A stretch of DNA of 25,935 nucleotides from an uncultured Prevotella sp. GTDB taxonomy: Bacteria; Bacteroidota; Bacteroidia; Bacteroidales; Bacteroidaceae. Below the pieces are notes generated by a model. The model was not told the DNA's origin. It saw only the letters and a program-made list of their open reading frames with translations, and did not search any database. The DNA lies in NCBI GenBank assembly GCA_900548745.1, contig URLQ01000027.1:1-25935 (forward strand), in the 5' to 3' direction. Shown in pieces: positions 24,386-25,935 of this stretch (positions are counted from its first letter, which is position 1; each line of letters opens with the position of its first letter). The translations under genes and the position numbers were made by a program.

Positions 24386-24521
24386 TGTTCGTTTTCTTTT
24401 TAGTTTTCTTGCCGATGTCCTTGACAGAGATAGCACATCTGTCAAGCAACTCAACCAGACGTGAGTCTGGTAAGTTCGAGCCATCAATACTATTCTTCTT
24501 CGGTAATTTTTTCTTCTTCAT
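24369..24521 (-). CDS. Small basic protein (50 aa) overlapping both neighbours
   Basis: The ATG at 24521 opens a 50-codon frame reading MKKKKLPKKNSIDGSNLPDS and ending in KKTNNEDKK before TAG at 24371-24369. It overlaps the end of the HTH gene by 32 bases and the start of the ATPase gene by 17. The centre (SRLVELLDRCAISVKDIGK) is a plausible amphipathic helix, and the ends are Lys-rich. Overlap of this kind on both sides is typical of coupled genes in an operon. A small DNA-binding or adaptor role is a guess. Confidence 0.6.
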   Translation of the reverse strand: MKKKKLPKKNSIDGSNLPDSRLVELLDRCAISVKDIGKKTKKKTNNEDKK

Positions 24522-24882
24522 TGTCAATGGAGTCATTAGATTCTGGAGTTATAGGATCATTGTTTTCAACCACAGGGTAATAGTGATTCTGTTTTATCCA
24601 GTTCACAAGTTCTTTCTTTTCAAAGAATATCATCTTACCACGAGGTTTGAAGTGTGGAATCTCTCCATTACAGGTAAGCTTATAGAGAAGACTTTGTGAA
24701 ATATCCAGATATAACCCCACCTCTTTCATATTCAGAATGTCTTTGGTGGAATAGAGTGCTTCATTGATTTCCTTGAAACGCTCATTTATTACATCTGGCT
24801 CTACAGTTTTCAGTTCCTTGACCTGCATTTCAAGCAGCTCAATTCGCTTTTCAAGTTTTTCGAGTTCTTTTTTGTTTGCCAT
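24490..24882 (-). CDS. Excisionase-like HTH protein with N-terminal coiled coil
   Basis: The 130 residues start with a coiled coil (LEKLEKRIELLEMQVKELK, about 6-24). A MerR/excisionase-type helix-turn-helix (HTH_17) follows: MKEVGLYLDISQSLLYKLT, then GEIPHFKPRGKMIFFEKKEL and a C-terminal acidic tail. These proteins bind element ends or promoters and control excision or the downstream replication genes. I start at ATG 24882 because the upstream M would extend into the leader near the promoter at 24946. It leads the leftward operon HTH, 50-aa ORF, ATPase, primase. Confidence 0.8.
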   Translation of the reverse strand: MANKKELEKLEKRIELLEMQVKELKTVEPDVINERFKEINEALYSTKDILNMKEVGLYLDISQSLLYKLTCNGEIPHFKPRGKMIFFEKKELVNWIKQNHYYPVVENNDPITPESNDSIDNEEEKITEEE

Positions 24883-24945
24883 ATATATGATCTTTTTTGT
24901 TAAATTTTGAGGGAGCCACCCTCGTATCTCGAACCGATTCGGGTG

Positions 24946-24953
24946 CAAAGTTA
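24946..24953 (-). promoter_or_regulatory. TAnnTTTG promoter of the leftward HTH-ATPase-primase operon
   Basis: The plus strand CAAAGTTA reads TAACTTTG leftward, the Bacteroidetes -7 element, about 65 bases before the HTH start. The leader can form a short hairpin, GAGGG (24909-24913) with CCCTC (24919-24923), and holds a CCGATTCGG palindrome (about 24934-24942). Confidence 0.55.
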
Positions 24954-25304
24954 AAGTCTATGACTGACAAGCATTCATACCACTACGACACATGATTTTG
25001 TATATCGTTATTATGTCGCACCTATGCTTTCATTTGTTTGACTTTGTTTGCAGATAAGCAACATTTTTGCACGTAATCATGGTGCAATTATCAATGACTA
25101 TAGGGTAAAATGTGGTGTGTTATCATTTTTTAATCTGTAGTGAAGATAGGCTTCACAATACGAACTTACCTTTGCACCACCACCATGACAAATAATAAAT
25201 GATAGTGTAGATGACAAATACGAGACATTCGATTAAAAGAAAGGCACATTAACCTGTGCCACATAATCATATTTTAATAACCCATTTTTTAACACGAAAA
25301 GAAA
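24954..25304. other. Divergent intergenic region with no gene
   Basis: The 350 bases between the leftward HTH promoter and the gene at 25305 hold no supported gene. They contain a rightward promoter with an overlapping inverted repeat (25140-25174) and a separate hairpin, GGCACA (25243-25248) with TGTGCC (25255-25260), in the leader. The rest is AT-rich. Confidence 0.6.
25140..25174 (+). promoter_or_regulatory. Rightward promoter with inverted-repeat operator
   Basis: TACCTTTG at 25167-25174 is a consensus -7 element. GTGAAG (25140-25145) and CTTCAC (25151-25156), separated by 5 bases, sit over the -33 position, so a protein bound there would block the promoter. It drives the gene at 25305 through a leader of about 125 bases. 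Confidence 0.6.
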
Positions 25305-25883
25305 ATGAAACGGTTAAAAAACAACTCCGTGCTCTCTCTTTTTGTGTCCTTGCTGTCTAAGCTGTAACAAAAAAGTAGAGAATGAGTTGCCAGATAATGA
25401 ACTCAGGCAACTGTATCGTGCTGCCTACGGGCAGTACCAGTGTGTAATCCTCAATGGCGAAAAGGCATACAATCGCTATGTGAATGATTTCTTTGCCTAC
25501 CATCTTCCTTCAGTAGGCTTGAATGAAGCTGACATGTGCCTACACGTCATGCATGTGTTCGCAGTCAGGGAACTTCTTGAACTTCGACGTGACCTTGTGG
25601 ACGTATTTTTCACAAAGGACAAATTTGAGGAAAAGGACTATCTGAAGATGGATAAGCTTTTCAATTCTAGAAAGGCGATCGATGTCAAACCGATTGCTTT
25701 GGCAGACTTCTCGGACGCTCAGATTGAGAAGCTGAAGGTTTTCGTCAACTCCAAGGATATATTCGTGGATGAGTTGGAAACAAACGACATCAAGAAATTA
25801 TTCGCTTGCAAGTTAGAGCATCCTCTTCAGGCAAGCAGCAATAGAAATGTTGCCATCTTCCTGGGGTGGCTTCGCTATTATAA
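25305..25883 (+). pseudogene. Lipoprotein-like gene, one-base frameshift in the signal peptide
   Basis: The ATG at 25305 gives MKRLKNNSVLSLFVSLL, a lipoprotein-type signal peptide, then stops at 25365-25367. One base over, the frame reads LSCNKKVENELPDNELRQLY and stays open to the window end. Removing one T at about 25355-25357 joins the parts into a signal ending in LLSC, with a Cys placed for lipidation and an NKK/acidic start after it. The mature part (about 170 residues) is charged and helical, with FFAYHLPSVGLNEADMCLHV and ELLELRRDLVDVFF; I do not recognise the family. The frame runs through the terminator at 25882, which suggests the true 3' end is lost or shifted as well. Confidence 0.55.
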
Positions 25884-25916
25884 GAAGGTGTGTCAAAATG
25901 CGCACCTTCTTTTTTT
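25882..25916 (+). terminator. Rho-independent terminator
   Basis: AAGAAGGTGTG (25882-25892) pairs with CGCACCTTCTT (25901-25911), with one G-U pair and an 8-base loop, and runs straight into seven T residues. It should end transcripts from the gene at 25305. Confidence 0.85.
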
Positions 25917-25935
25917 ATGCACAAAGCCCCGACTT

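Noticed and set aside
1..25935. CRISPR array, tRNA att site or rRNA
   Set aside because: No regular spaced repeats, cloverleaf or ribosomal sequence was seen on either strand.

Overview
The window reads as Bacteroidales DNA (Bacteroides, Prevotella or a close relative). Promoters of the TAnnTTTG type lie where they are expected, gene families are typical of Bacteroidales integrative elements, and base composition is moderately AT-rich. No rRNA, tRNA or CRISPR array was seen. Everything below is by eye, without database searches.

Layout. (1) 1-700: the 5' end of a leftward Fic-family gene, preceded by repeated TGCGA-type operator-like sites and a roughly 200-bp imperfect palindrome carrying back-to-back promoters. 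(2) 708-3514: a graveyard of a frameshifted zinc-ribbon-like gene, a DUF2958-like gene with an amber codon, a 3'-truncated IS5-type insertion sequence, an N-terminal stump of a peptidyl-arginine/agmatine deiminase-like gene, and a frameshifted nitroreductase. (3) 3605-19142: five large, tightly packed, intact rightward genes that look like an anti-phage defence operon. The first two (1016 aa and 2030 aa) fit a Druantia type III pair, DruH + DruE. They are followed by an HNH endonuclease, an 1163-aa helicase with a C-terminal PD-(D/E)XK-like nuclease domain, and a 717-aa protein I do not recognise. (4) 19147-22793: small mobile-element genes in the same direction: a 56-aa protein with 12 acidic and no basic residues, an unknown 238-aa protein, a DEDDh exonuclease, a His-rich 88-aa protein, a Toprim protein, a PH-domain membrane protein, and a truncated exported protein. 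(5) About 22790: a rearrangement junction. From here to 24882 a second, leftward module holds a truncated CHC2-type primase, a RepA/DnaB-like AAA ATPase with an in-frame stop, an overlapping 50-aa ORF, and an excisionase-like HTH protein. (6) 25140-25935: a promoter with an overlapping inverted repeat driving a frameshifted lipoprotein-like gene, then a strong terminator.

Interpretation. The defence genes and adjacent replication/transfer-type genes form about 18.5 kb without a visible lesion, while genes on both sides carry single-base or truncating damage. The simplest reading is a selected defence cargo in a decaying mosaic of integrative elements. The most novel part is the three genes after DruE. 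They may be a Druantia III extension that adds nucleases, or a second helicase-nuclease system fused to its operon.
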